64,000 bases of DNA from JAWXUU01 sp044426085 (GCA_044426085.1 JAWXUU010000001.1:1-64000), one strand, 5' to 3'; counted from the first letter of the stretch, positions 1 through 9,369 are shown. Numbers and translations are program-made. The notes: generated by a model not told the origin, from the sequence alone.

Positions 1-50
1 TAATTACCTTGCCTTTTATGGTGTTTTGTAGTAATTATATTATAATAGGC

Positions 51-97
51 AAAGAGCAAAAACGCAAGATTTTATCTCGCATTTCTGCTCTTTTTTT
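51..97 (+). terminator. Rho-independent terminator
   Basis: Arms aaagagca (51-58) and tgctcttt (86-93) are complementary, the interior can pair partly again, and the downstream arm runs into a T tract (91-97). This is the classic intrinsic terminator form on the plus strand, presumably ending a transcript that begins before the window. Confidence 0.6.
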
Positions 98-136
98 GTC
101 GGGACTTTTGATACAGCCCCATTTATACTTCTAAAA

Positions 137-358
137 TCATTTTATTTGCTCATAAAACTCACATTCTTCTGTACAATGAATCACTTCCATTGGCTTATGT
201 TGTGGATATTGATACAATGAGCAGTAGGCTTTTTTATAATCGTTAGTCCATGCTGTGCCATCATCTTGAAATCTACAATCTTTGCATTGCTCGCATGTTT
301 TTATTTTGCTATTATCGGTAAGTATCTCATCACCATATCTTTCATCAAACGTTTTCAT
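137..358 (-). CDS. Small cysteine-rich hypothetical protein
   Basis: A 73-residue protein preceded by a GGAGA-type ribosome-binding site. It has a CxxCxxC cluster near residue 22 (CEQCKDC) and two further cysteines near the C-terminus, which could bind zinc or another metal. There is no signal peptide or membrane segment. It is the last gene of a minus-strand run that holds a short FtsZ-like protein, a PD-(D/E)XK nuclease and a WYL regulator. I do not recognise the family. It may be a small metal-binding accessory protein of the element, but no specific role can be assigned. Confidence 0.6.
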   Translation of the reverse strand: MKTFDERYGDEILTDNSKIKTCEQCKDCRFQDDGTAWTNDYKKAYCSLYQYPQHKPMEVIHCTEECEFYEQIK

Positions 359-372
359 ATCACTTCTCCATT

Positions 373-1017
373 TTATTTCAGATCTAACACAACTATTTGC
401 GGTTCAGCCCCTATATATTTATTTTCACCTAGAAATAGACATTTACAGCCAACATTTGTTGCGTTATCTATATCCACTCGCAACTTAGCTATTTCATCAA
501 TATCCAATATGTTTTCACCCATAACAACGAACATAATATATTCACTTTCTCTCGTCATGCTGCTTGCTGAAGTTGACACTATAGATTCAAAGCTATCTGC
601 CCAGACCATGCAATTTTTATATCCTTTATAAATATCTTCTGTATCGCCATCATTCAATCCAATAATTTGTGGAAACATATAGCTATCAATCAAACATTTT
701 GCGACCATATAGAACTCATCTTTATCATCAGATATATTGATTGCTATATCAGCGTAGCTACTCAAATCCTCAACGCAAGGTCTTGCTTCTTTCGTTATTA
801 AAGCAAACACAAACATCCCACTTGCTTTTGCTTCTTTCACAGCAGTCGCAAACTTTTCGTTCTCACTTTTGTTGCCCGAATTGCACATTGCAATAAACCA
901 ATCACCGCCAGTGTTGCCAATATCGACATTATCCTGCAAGACTAACTTATGCTCTATCTCTTGCAAACCTTCACCTATGCCCATCACTTTTACTTTTAAA
1001 GTTTCTGTTGTAATCAT
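373..1017 (-). CDS. Short FtsZ/tubulin-like protein, degenerate GTPase
   Basis: About 214 residues from the ATG at 1017; an upstream in-frame ATG (1056) has no good ribosome-binding site. The fold order of FtsZ can be followed. It starts with a strand and loop (KVMGIGEG) where FtsZ has its first glycine loop. Next is GDWFIAMCNSG, followed by a helix and FVFALITKEARP, matching the strand after the tubulin signature and the VTKPF strand. SYADIAINISDD lies where FtsZ has its IPND region, and FPQIIGLNDGDTEDI corresponds to PGLINLDFADV. The C-terminal strand order also fits. The GGGTGTG signature is absent, so GTP binding is doubtful. It lacks the winged-helix tail of its two relatives at 19277 and 24357. 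It sits between a nuclease gene and a Cys-rich gene. Confidence 0.5.
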   Translation of the reverse strand: MITTETLKVKVMGIGEGLQEIEHKLVLQDNVDIGNTGGDWFIAMCNSGNKSENEKFATAVKEAKASGMFVFALITKEARPCVEDLSSYADIAINISDDKDEFYMVAKCLIDSYMFPQIIGLNDGDTEDIYKGYKNCMVWADSFESIVSTSASSMTRESEYIMFVVMGENILDIDEIAKLRVDIDNATNVGCKCLFLGENKYIGAEPQIVVLDLK

Positions 1018-1034
1018 ATTTTCTTCGCCCTTGT

Positions 1035-2216
1035 TTATTTCCCTTGCAAATGACATTGAAACTCATCAAAAAGTTTTTGGTTCGCCACTATATACCCTTT
1101 CAATATCTCGCTACTCGCTTTTACGATTTCCTTCTGCCATTCTTCTGAGCCGATATCCTTGATTGTTTCAATTTTATCGCTCCTGTCAAGTTCACAATAT
1201 TTGTTTTTCCCATCACCATAATTATTTACGATCAAAAATGTCGCAATATCACTTTGTGAAGAATCACCATATGTTTTGACCATTTGCCTACATACAATTT
1301 CTGATAAATCTGGAGTGACAAAGTCAATCTCAACATAAAAATAATACTGTCTATCTTTATACCACTCTCCACCTTTCTTATAGAACGCATGTTTATCCCT
1401 ACCAAAAACACCGCCAAAGTGTTCCTTATAATACACCAAGTTGTCAGTGTCTTGAATTAATTCTTTATCATCGACTAATTCGTTTTTAATTTTTTTTGCA
1501 AGCTCTTGCTTTAATCCTTCTATTTTTTCAAAGACTTGTTTTCTCGTTTCTTCAATTACATTAAAATTTTCAAAATAATAATTTTCAACAGTATTCATTT
1601 TAACTTCCTCGTATTGATATTGTTTTATATGCGTCTTGAAATCTTTTACAATCATATCATCTGAATCAGCAATTTCCTTACCGACTTCCTTATATGTTAC
1701 CGACATAAATTCATCACAACTTGGCTGTGACGGATTATAGTCAGGTTTAAGGAATACATATACGTTGTTATACTCATCACTATTGTAGTTTTTTTCAACC
1801 CATTCATGATAAATCATTGTTTGCTCGCCATGCTCACTTGCGTTAATCTTATTTTCTATCGCCACAACAATCTTTTTCCCATTGCTATCAGTAGCTTCTA
1901 TAAAAATATCACATCTGCCACTTCCCATTGGCTTTTCCACTCTCGTGAATATATTCTCGCTATCAATATCACCAATAATCCAGCCTTTCTTCTTATCTTC
2001 TGCATATTTTTCAATAAGATATTTCAAAAGGTTTATATCACGTTCTAAAGTATACAGAAATAGTCTTGATACAAAGTTTTCATAATTACTTCTTCCAATC
2101 ACCTCAAGAAAGGTCTTTTGCTTAGACATAGTTTCTTTTTCGCAAGCATGAATTTCTTCTATTAATTTCTCAAGCACAGCTAACCCTGCTGCATTTTTCT
2201 CTTTTGTTTCACACAT
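1035..2216 (-). CDS. PD-(D/E)XK superfamily nuclease-like protein
   Basis: A 393-residue protein. Residues around 95-140 carry the PD-(D/E)XK core in the PDDEXK_4 style: GRCDIFIEATD, then a strand with VVAIENKINA (the ExK signature), then a Gln-containing helix with tyrosine (EQTMIYHEWV). The remainder is helical with a C-terminal region like other proteins of this family found beside defence or mobile genes. It lies 10 bases downstream of the WYL regulator and probably shares its promoter. Members are usually DNA nucleases or inactive derivatives in defence contexts; the actual substrate is not visible here. Confidence 0.65.
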   Translation of the reverse strand: MCETKEKNAAGLAVLEKLIEEIHACEKETMSKQKTFLEVIGRSNYENFVSRLFLYTLERDINLLKYLIEKYAEDKKKGWIIGDIDSENIFTRVEKPMGSGRCDIFIEATDSNGKKIVVAIENKINASEHGEQTMIYHEWVEKNYNSDEYNNVYVFLKPDYNPSQPSCDEFMSVTYKEVGKEIADSDDMIVKDFKTHIKQYQYEEVKMNTVENYYFENFNVIEETRKQVFEKIEGLKQELAKKIKNELVDDKELIQDTDNLVYYKEHFGGVFGRDKHAFYKKGGEWYKDRQYYFYVEIDFVTPDLSEIVCRQMVKTYGDSSQSDIATFLIVNNYGDGKNKYCELDRSDKIETIKDIGSEEWQKEIVKASSEILKGYIVANQKLFDEFQCHLQGK

Positions 2217-2226
2217 TATTACACCT

Positions 2227-3216
2227 CTAAACCAAATACATCTCTTTCATTTTAATCACTTTGTTTGCAATATCTTCTCTTAGTGATAGCGGAGAAAGTA
2301 CTTCCATAAATTCACCATACTGCATAGCTAGATATGAAAACGCTTTCGGACTTGCAAATATTCTTGCTTTCAACTTGCCGCCATCCACTCTTTCAAATGA
2401 TACATTTCCTTGAAATCTATCTACTAGATGGTCAGTCATGAAACTATCGCAAATAACTTCAATCACTTGCGATTCTTCAATAAAGAAATACGGCAGTGTG
2501 GTTTTAAACTTTCCTACATCTAAACCATTTTCATAGCCCTTGATTGATGATACAGGCTTAATATTTTCTTCCAAAATTTTAAAATCTGTTATCTTATCTA
2601 TTCTATATACAGTTAGATTATCGTATTTGTCATAATTTCCAATCACATAATAATGCTCGTTAAAAATCAATAGCTTATATGGATTGACAACATATCGTTC
2701 TTCTTTTTTAGGCTTTAACTTGCAATGCTCATCATATGCATTGTATACAAAACCTACCTTCTTTCCACTTTCAATAGCTTCATCTAACAGCTCTATGTTC
2801 AAAAAATACAGCTGTGATTTTGTTTTCCTGAAACTTTGCATATTGAATGCATTAGTTCCACTCCTCTTAAAACTTTTATCCGCACAAGACACTAACTTTT
2901 TTATCAAATGTGCAGACTGTTTTTCATTTATATGGGTGCTAGCAGAAACAACGTCAATAAGAAGTCGAACTTCGCTGTTTTCAAAGATAGGAGCTTTGTC
3001 CAAATATACACCTGATTTGCTTCTTACAATATCATAACCAATCTTTTCGAGAACCTCTATGTTCCTAGCAACAGCTTTACGCTCGCATTCAATGTCATAA
3101 TTGATTTTGAGGTAATTAATTATTTCTGATTGCGTGAGCTGTCTATTTATATCTGAATAACTCTCTAAAACTTGCAATATTCTCAATATTAGTGTTTTCT
3201 TTGGCTCATCGAACAT
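2227..3216 (-). CDS. WYL-domain transcriptional regulator
   Basis: A 329-residue protein with an N-terminal winged HTH (residues about 1-75; TQSEIINYL and ERKAVARNIEVLEKIG as helices) and a WYL domain (about 135-225), including NPYKLLIFNEHYYVIG and YRIDKIT. A C-terminal WCX-like extension follows. WYL proteins are DNA-binding regulators whose WYL domain binds a ligand, often a nucleotide or nucleic-acid fragment, and they frequently control defence genes and mobile elements. The ribosome-binding site is GGAGG before ATG 3216, and a near-consensus promoter lies directly upstream. It heads the operon containing the nuclease-like and FtsZ-like genes and is probably their regulator. Confidence 0.8.
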   Translation of the reverse strand: MFDEPKKTLILRILQVLESYSDINRQLTQSEIINYLKINYDIECERKAVARNIEVLEKIGYDIVRSKSGVYLDKAPIFENSEVRLLIDVVSASTHINEKQSAHLIKKLVSCADKSFKRSGTNAFNMQSFRKTKSQLYFLNIELLDEAIESGKKVGFVYNAYDEHCKLKPKKEERYVVNPYKLLIFNEHYYVIGNYDKYDNLTVYRIDKITDFKILEENIKPVSSIKGYENGLDVGKFKTTLPYFFIEESQVIEVICDSFMTDHLVDRFQGNVSFERVDGGKLKARIFASPKAFSYLAMQYGEFMEVLSPLSLREDIANKVIKMKEMYLV

Positions 3217-3248
3217 CAGTTATACCTCCAGTTACTACCTTACCATAT

Positions 3249-3277
3249 ATTATGCACCAAAAACGGTACACTGTCAA
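3249..3277 (-). promoter_or_regulatory. Sigma-A promoter for the WYL operon
   Basis: On the minus strand TTGACA (3272-3277) is separated by 17 bases from CATAAT (3249-3254), about 30 bases before the WYL start codon. The spacer contains GTACCGTTTTT; its complement also occurs just after the -10 box of the XRE regulator promoter near 40920. Confidence 0.65.
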
Positions 3278-3284
3278 TAGTCTT

Positions 3285-4199
3285 TTAAATATTTCTCAGA
3301 AGATAAATGTTCGCCAGTTTCATAAACATCCTTTCATCATGCCCTATCGTTTTATCTGAAATCACTTTTGTGATAGCTATATGTTCGTTGATATTATGCA
3401 ACTCTACGTTGCAAGTTCCTTTATCCTCTCCAACAATTAAGTTGATACTTAACTCATTTTTAAGACCTGAAAGCATATCAATCAACCTCTCATGTTTGCC
3501 TAGCACATCAATTTCAGGAGCAATAATATATAAATTAGCCGCATTTTTCAATACGCTCGCAAACATATGCTCATCCGATACTTCCTTTACCCCTTTTATA
3601 TAAATATCCCCACTATATAAATTTGGATTATTTTCTATACTGCTACGAAAGTAAAATTGCATATCTAGGTTACGCATTGCAAAGCAGATATTATCTGAAT
3701 GAATATCCAAAAACAAGACTACATCTGAACTGTTTGTAGAAAAGTAATCTTGCACTTTACTGACTTCATTCTTTTGAATAGTGTCTATATGCGTACAATC
3801 AACCATCCTGCATGATATATGCTCTCTCATTGCACTAACTTGGGTAAATTTCTTACAAGCGTTGATTGTCCCAATCTTAGTAAAGATATGTTCGCACCTC
3901 TCCGCAAACAAAGCTCCTGTATATATTCTGTCGCAAACTATTTCCTTAGCAGTTACCGACCCACAAAACATCATGTTTGCACTTATTGAATATGATGAAC
4001 TAATCACCGCTGCAAATATAACTGTTTCCACATCTTTGCCATATAAGTCTAAGTTGCATTTTATATTCACCTTGCAACTTTCCCCATCTTTGACAAATTT
4101 GTATATTGTCATCCTCTCTGCACTATCACCATTTATAAATTCAGCCCCGAACATAAATGGCAACAAATCCTCATAACAATTTATTTCTACATTCTTCAT
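3285..4199 (-). CDS. Unknown protein, possible beta-helix N-terminal half
   Basis: About 304 residues from the ATG at 4199, chosen because GGGAGGTG lies just upstream; the frame stays open to 4283 without another good site. Residues about 45-115 show short repeating strands rich in V/I, C and small residues (for example VTAKEIVCDRIYTGALFAERCE), a pattern like bactofilin-type or other right-handed beta-helix proteins. The C-terminal half alternates hydrophobic strands and helices, and no catalytic motif is apparent. It precedes the WYL promoter and lies in the same direction. I do not recognise the family; the beta-helix idea is inference from repeat spacing only. Confidence 0.5.
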   Translation of the reverse strand: MKNVEINCYEDLLPFMFGAEFINGDSAERMTIYKFVKDGESCKVNIKCNLDLYGKDVETVIFAAVISSSYSISANMMFCGSVTAKEIVCDRIYTGALFAERCEHIFTKIGTINACKKFTQVSAMREHISCRMVDCTHIDTIQKNEVSKVQDYFSTNSSDVVLFLDIHSDNICFAMRNLDMQFYFRSSIENNPNLYSGDIYIKGVKEVSDEHMFASVLKNAANLYIIAPEIDVLGKHERLIDMLSGLKNELSINLIVGEDKGTCNVELHNINEHIAITKVISDKTIGHDERMFMKLANIYLLRNI

Positions 4200-4776
4200 C
4201 TTGCACCTCCCGCTATTATTCCAAAGCATAACATAATCAATGCGACATTTTTGGGACATCAACCCAATGCTCCCCAAAATCAATCCGTGTTCTGAATCCT
4301 ACCCTAGATGCTTAGCAGATTTATCTTTTGGTAGTTGATTATGCTAAAATTCCATTTTAGATTTTTTGGGGATAAAAATATACACAACACTCCTAAAATT
4401 GCGTATTTTTTGCCTAAAAACCTAAAAAAATGCAGAAAAAATGTCTAGTTTTGCTTATTTCCCATAAAGCAAAACTAGACATTTAGGATGACACAGATAA
4501 AGAGTTTAAGCCCCGATGTCACGGTCTCCAAATTTTCAGCCATAACTCTATCCAAATTAAAAATTATTTATTTTTTAGATACAAAACCACTAAAAAACAA
4601 GTTTCGAACTCTCCAGTTGTGCATAAATATTACTTAGTTTAATATATACAGCAACATATTTACAACACAAATATTTCAAATCTAGATTAGCAACTTACAA
4701 TTATTGCTACTCTATAACTATTGCAATACAATATTTATTCTAAACATACTCCAAATCGTCAATTACAAGAAGTAAA
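4200..4776. other. Noncoding gap with two hairpins
   Basis: No credible gene is present. It holds a 7-bp hairpin (ctaaaat 4344-4350, attttag 4354-4360) followed by a T run on the plus strand, and the perfect 18-bp inverted repeat at 4439-4484. The rest is A/T-rich. The gap separates the cargo operon from the WYL operon. Confidence 0.5.
4439..4484 (-). terminator. 18-bp perfect inverted repeat, probable terminator
   Basis: Arms 4439-4456 and 4467-4484 are perfectly complementary (AAATGTCTAGTTTTGCTT) with a 10-base loop. On the minus strand the second arm ends in T residues and is followed by further T-rich sequence, so it could end the long operon that finishes at 4777. The long perfect stem is also compatible with a protein-binding palindrome. 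Confidence 0.5.
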
Positions 4777-5532
4777 TCACCCTTTATATATTTTATTTTT
4801 CCTTTCTACAGCACTTATTAATGTTGGATCTACACCGTTTGTATTGAACTGATGAATTATTGACGCCATATCTTTAGGTAAACATGAACCTCCATATCCC
4901 CTGTCCCCATCATAAACAAATGTATGACTTCTGCCTATACGTGTATCTAATAACCAAGTTTCACGTAATTGGTCATAATTAACACCAACCGCTTTTGCCA
5001 TATCATAGAACTCATTGCAAAAAGCAACTTTTGCCGCCAAAAATGCATTCTCCATATATTTAGCAAGCTCTGCAGTCTTTGCAGTCACAATATTTATATA
5101 CAAATTAGAATTATGTACTTGTCTATATGCATTAGCTACGTAACTTGCATCATCGACATCTCCACCTAATGTAATCCATGCTCGATCATTTAAACTAGCA
5201 AAAGGATGTGCCACCGTTTCTCCATAATATTCTGGTTGAAAAACTATTCTTTTCCCCAACGCTTTATTCCTATCCTCAGTATACCCGACCGGAACTGTAG
5301 ACCTTAATACAATTACTTTGCAATTTACCTGACTAAGCACCTCGTCAACGATTTCTACACAACAACTACCATCTATTTTCATAGGAGTAGGAACACAAAT
5401 AAATGCTATATCACACTTATTAATATCCTCCAAACTTCCCTCATTCTTAATTTTATCATAAACAACAGCATCTTTGAAAAGATTTTTCATTGCACTTCCA
5501 ACGTGGCCTCGTCCCACTATACCTATTTTCAT
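4777..5532 (-). CDS. Short UDP-sugar 6-dehydrogenase-like protein
   Basis: A 251-residue member of the UDP-glucose/GDP-mannose dehydrogenase family. It has an N-terminal Rossmann fold (GIVGRGHVGSAM) and the strand FICVPTPM. The central helix AELAKYMENAFLAAKVAF carries the catalytic Lys, and the catalytic Cys lies in GYGGSCLPKD. The usual C-terminal UDP-binding domain is missing (the family is normally 390-450 residues), although the two catalytic regions are intact. Established family chemistry is NAD-dependent two-step oxidation of a sugar-nucleotide C6 alcohol to a carboxylate; whether this short form does so is unknown. It is the last gene of the PheRS/Mur-like cluster, 286 bases after pheT, so it may be transcribed separately. 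Confidence 0.8.
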   Translation of the reverse strand: MKIGIVGRGHVGSAMKNLFKDAVVYDKIKNEGSLEDINKCDIAFICVPTPMKIDGSCCVEIVDEVLSQVNCKVIVLRSTVPVGYTEDRNKALGKRIVFQPEYYGETVAHPFASLNDRAWITLGGDVDDASYVANAYRQVHNSNLYINIVTAKTAELAKYMENAFLAAKVAFCNEFYDMAKAVGVNYDQLRETWLLDTRIGRSHTFVYDGDRGYGGSCLPKDMASIIHQFNTNGVDPTLISAVERKNKIYKG

Positions 5533-5818
5533 ATTTGTACCCGCCTTTAAAAATAAACTATTACTCTATCCATAACATCTATTATTGAAAAATTTCAACA
5601 TACGTGTCCAGTGCATGGAATCACTTTTAAGTAGGCTTGAAATCTGCATCTAGACCCATTATAACTATCCTAAGTTATTTTATCTATATTGTAACTTGCA
5701 AAATAAATCTCTCTCCAACTCACACCTGCTTATAATTATTAAGAATATACTAGAAGAATTATTATATTATAATTATATAGACAAATATCCTTTCATATAA
5801 TTTACAAAATAGTCAAAT

Positions 5819-8260
5819 CTAGTTTCTAAGTTGTGCGCCAAACTTATCTTCCAACAAATTAATAACTCTTTTTGCAGTAGCCTCAATATCAGCAGACTTT
5901 AAAGTCATGTTTTTGGATCCAATAAGTAGCCTAAACGTAATAGACTTCTTTCCTTCAGGAACTTGTTTTCCATTATATATCCCGATATACTCTATTTTTT
6001 GGATATACTGCTCATTTATTTTACTTACACTTTCCTCGATAGAACACCATTTTTCAGTGATATCAAACAGCATTGAAATATCATAATCAGTCATTGGATA
6101 TTCGGCTATATGCTCAAAAACATTATGCCTTGATGACAATGGGATAATCATATCTAAATCAATCTCGAATAAAACAACACAAGCATTTTTAATATTGCAT
6201 TCTAATGCTGCCTTTGATCCTAATTTTGCAATTGTTCCTACAATATTACCCATATGCTTGATATTATAATGAATAATATTATCTGCCCATAATGGCTTGT
6301 TAATTTGCACCAGTTCAAAATCATTCAAGTGACAAAATCTAGATAAAGACATAATAATACCTTTGGCTTTTTTAAATATAGAATCATAATCTTTATCCCT
6401 ACCTACAAAAGCCCCCGCAATAGTCTTTCTTTGCTCAGGAAGCAATTCGTTTTTATCTGTTAACGAAGCAAAATTTTTATTCAACAATATTTGCGATGAT
6501 TCAAAAATATTAAATTCTGTAAAATTTTTCAAATTGAATGATACAGTTTTTAAAAGATTAGGCAATAAAGATGACCTTAAATATTTTTCATCAGGCGATG
6601 ATGGTGTAGATAAAGACAACATACTTGTTCTATCTAAACAAAGTGCGTCGATATATTTATCATTCATCCACGGATAATTATAAACCTCTTGCATCCCACA
6701 TCTTATCGCTAAATATTCCCGCATCTTCCTGTCCACATCAACATCTATTTGGTTTATTGCACCAATAAAAGTTGTAGTTATCGGAGCCAACTCAAAATTT
6801 TCAAGCCCATAAATTCTTGCGATTTCTTCAATTATATCGTTTGGGATGGAAATATCACCAGTTGCACGCCAAGATGGGACTTCTAATTGCAATAAATCCC
6901 CTGAGAAATGAACCCCAAATCCTAATCTTTGCAACTTTTCTTGAATAAAACTATTATTAACAGCCTTACCCAAATATTTCATTGCCCATTTTAACGAAAG
7001 CTCTACAAATTTAGTATTGCTGTCGCTATCACAATTATCACTATATTCAACAACGTTTAGGGACGGAAAAATTTCGGAAAATATTTTCATTGCCAATCCC
7101 AATGCTTGATCACAACGCTCAAAATCAATTCCTTTTTCGAATCTATTTGATGCATCTGTTCTAACATCATTTCTCAACACAGTGCTTCTAACCAAATTAG
7201 CATCAAAGTTTGCCACTTCAAGAATAATTGAACCAGTGTTTTGCCCTACGGACTTATCACTACTACCAATTACGCCAGCTAAAGCTATTACTCCATCATC
7301 ATCAGCTATAACTAAATCTTTTTCAGAAAGCCTAACAGCTGGCATATCTTTATTTAAAGAAATTGACTTCTCACTACTTATTGCATTTCTAACATGCAAG
7401 CTACCATTTATTTTTAATGCGTCATATGCATGCATTGGCTGTCCAACTGCAAGCATCACATAATTTGTAATATCGACTAATGCGTTTATTGGTTTTAACC
7501 CAACTCGCCAAATTTTTGTCTTAAACAACAATGAGGATTCCCTAGCGTCGACCCCTTGAATTTTAACACCTATATATCGAGGACATTTATATTTATCATC
7601 TATATTTATCTCCATGCTATGGCTACATTCACTTTTATAACAATCTAATGGTTTCAAATCCAAATCATATAATGCCGCTAATTCACGGGCAATCCCATAA
7701 TGTCCCCATAGGTCAGGCCTATTGGATAGCGACTTGTTATCAATATCTAAAATAACATCACCCGTCATGCCTAGAAAGTCCACTAAACTCATTCCAATTT
7801 CAATGCTTGTATATTCACTTAAATCAATGACATCCTGTTCGCCATGAGCAAAAATGTCCTGCAGCCCAAGTTCATTTGCAGCACAAATCATACTATCGCT
7901 TTCAATGCCACGAATACTAGTGTTTGCTATGATTATTTTTTCACTTTGACCATGGAAACTAACTTCTGCCCCAACAAGTGCAACTACGACAACCATACCA
8001 GAATATACATTTTTTCCGCCACAAACTATTTCTTTTATACATGAGCCAATATTTGTTTTGCAAATTTTTAATATTTCTGAATTTGGGTGTGGTAACACTT
8101 CTATAATTTGTCCAATAACAACATGATTGTATCTATCACTAAGATACTCAACACCCTCAACTTCAACTGTTGACATCGTTAAATCATATGCCAATTTATT
8201 AACATCCATGTTATGCGGCAACGCCACATACTCCTTAATCCAATTTAAAGATAATTTCAC
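5819..8260 (-). CDS. pheT: Phenylalanyl-tRNA synthetase beta subunit
   Basis: A full-length 813-residue protein. Visible domains are an N-terminal PheT segment (MKLSLNWIKEYV), an EMAP/OB tRNA-binding domain (about 40-150), and a B3/B4 domain containing NRPDLWGHYGIARE. Then come a B5 domain (LEVPSWRATGDI and IIEEIARIYGL), the synthetase-like core and a C-terminal FDX-ACB anticodon-binding domain (about 720-813). It starts with GTG at 8260 behind AGAGGAG. With PheS it forms an alpha2-beta2 enzyme that charges tRNA-Phe and edits mischarged tyrosine. It lies 16 bases after pheS. Because it sits inside an operon with degenerate PheS/PheT relatives, it may be a second copy tied to that pathway (self-resistance or supply of aminoacyl-tRNA) instead of the housekeeping gene. 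Confidence 0.95.
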   Translation of the reverse strand: MKLSLNWIKEYVALPHNMDVNKLAYDLTMSTVEVEGVEYLSDRYNHVVIGQIIEVLPHPNSEILKICKTNIGSCIKEIVCGGKNVYSGMVVVVALVGAEVSFHGQSEKIIIANTSIRGIESDSMICAANELGLQDIFAHGEQDVIDLSEYTSIEIGMSLVDFLGMTGDVILDIDNKSLSNRPDLWGHYGIARELAALYDLDLKPLDCYKSECSHSMEINIDDKYKCPRYIGVKIQGVDARESSLLFKTKIWRVGLKPINALVDITNYVMLAVGQPMHAYDALKINGSLHVRNAISSEKSISLNKDMPAVRLSEKDLVIADDDGVIALAGVIGSSDKSVGQNTGSIILEVANFDANLVRSTVLRNDVRTDASNRFEKGIDFERCDQALGLAMKIFSEIFPSLNVVEYSDNCDSDSNTKFVELSLKWAMKYLGKAVNNSFIQEKLQRLGFGVHFSGDLLQLEVPSWRATGDISIPNDIIEEIARIYGLENFELAPITTTFIGAINQIDVDVDRKMREYLAIRCGMQEVYNYPWMNDKYIDALCLDRTSMLSLSTPSSPDEKYLRSSLLPNLLKTVSFNLKNFTEFNIFESSQILLNKNFASLTDKNELLPEQRKTIAGAFVGRDKDYDSIFKKAKGIIMSLSRFCHLNDFELVQINKPLWADNIIHYNIKHMGNIVGTIAKLGSKAALECNIKNACVVLFEIDLDMIIPLSSRHNVFEHIAEYPMTDYDISMLFDITEKWCSIEESVSKINEQYIQKIEYIGIYNGKQVPEGKKSITFRLLIGSKNMTLKSADIEATAKRVINLLEDKFGAQLRN

Positions 8261-8276
8261 TTTCTAATCTCCTCTT

Positions 8277-9317
8277 CTATTTAAATTGTTCTAAAAATCT
8301 CAAATCACCGCTATGAAACAACCTTACATCATCAACACCATAACGCATCATAACCAATCTATCCAAGCCAATATTTACATAAAAGCCAGTATATTCTTTA
8401 TAATCAAGGCCTGCTGCACTCAGTACATTCGGATGAGGCGTTCCACCTGGCATAATTTCTATCCAACCCACATGTTTACATACACTACATCCCTTGCCTC
8501 CGCAAACAACACATTGCATGTCAATTTCAAATCCCGGCTCAACAAACGGGAAAAAACCTACCCTCATTCTAACAGGAACATGTTTCCCAAATACTTTAGA
8601 TAAAATACTTTGAATTAACAACTTGCCAGAAGAAAATGTGAATTCTTTGTCTACAATCAATGCTTCATACTGAAAAAATGCACGCTCATGCCTCGCATCT
8701 ACCGTCTCATTTCTGTACACCCTTCCTGGATAAACGAATCTATATGGCGGCTTATGTGTCTGCATATAACGCACACTCTCACCAGTTAAATGAGGACGCA
8801 AACACAGACGTGAATTTACACATTCATGCGAGTCATGCCCTTCTATCCAATACGTGTCCATGCTTTCTCTTGCTGGATGATTTTGTTTAAAATTTAAGTT
8901 ATCAAATGCATACAATTCACTAGTTATGTCCGCAACAGGGAAAATTTCAAACCCCATTGATCTAAACGCATCATTAAGATCATAACACATTTGAGTTATT
9001 GGATGTAATGCCCCACAAATAGGCGCAACCCCTGGAGTACTTATATCGTAGTTGTCATCTATCTTGGACTCTCTTAGAATTATCTCTTCATTTTTTATTC
9101 TAATCAATTCATTCAATGTTACCTTAAGCTGATTAACCGCTTTCCCAACTACAGATTTCTCCGCCGCATCCAATTTAGGCAACTCTTTTAAAATCTCATT
9201 TAAGGCACTATTTTTACCAAGTAGTTTACTCTTCACTTCTTGAAGCAATCTGACACTCGTAGCTTCATCAATTTGCTTCTTGCCCTCAGACAATAATTGT
9301 TCTATTTTTTCCTTCAT
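8277..9317 (-). CDS. pheS: Phenylalanyl-tRNA synthetase alpha subunit, altered pocket
   Basis: A complete 346-residue protein. It has an N-terminal coiled coil for tRNA binding (1-95), class II motif 2 (YRNETVDARHERAFFQYE), FPFVEPGFE, a CxxC-type cysteine cluster (CVVCGGKGCSVCK) and motif 3 (NIGLDRLVM). Enzymatically it makes Phe-AMP and Phe-tRNA together with PheT. Oddity: the FAFGMG segment of ordinary bacterial PheS, whose Ala is the known phenylalanine-pocket residue (Ala294 in E. coli), reads FYVNIG here, placing Tyr near residue 313. That change should reshape the amino-acid pocket. The gene has its own likely promoter 50-80 bases upstream and is followed closely by pheT. Confidence 0.95.
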   Translation of the reverse strand: MKEKIEQLLSEGKKQIDEATSVRLLQEVKSKLLGKNSALNEILKELPKLDAAEKSVVGKAVNQLKVTLNELIRIKNEEIILRESKIDDNYDISTPGVAPICGALHPITQMCYDLNDAFRSMGFEIFPVADITSELYAFDNLNFKQNHPARESMDTYWIEGHDSHECVNSRLCLRPHLTGESVRYMQTHKPPYRFVYPGRVYRNETVDARHERAFFQYEALIVDKEFTFSSGKLLIQSILSKVFGKHVPVRMRVGFFPFVEPGFEIDMQCVVCGGKGCSVCKHVGWIEIMPGGTPHPNVLSAAGLDYKEYTGFYVNIGLDRLVMMRYGVDDVRLFHSGDLRFLEQFK

Positions 9318-9369
9318 TAAACTCTCCTAGTATTCAATATGGATATATATATGAATTATATTTTTTATA

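Noticed and set aside
266..631. Plus-strand frames inside the FtsZ-like gene and similar antisense frames
   Set aside because: These frames lack ribosome-binding sites and match no family; they are complements of coding sequence.
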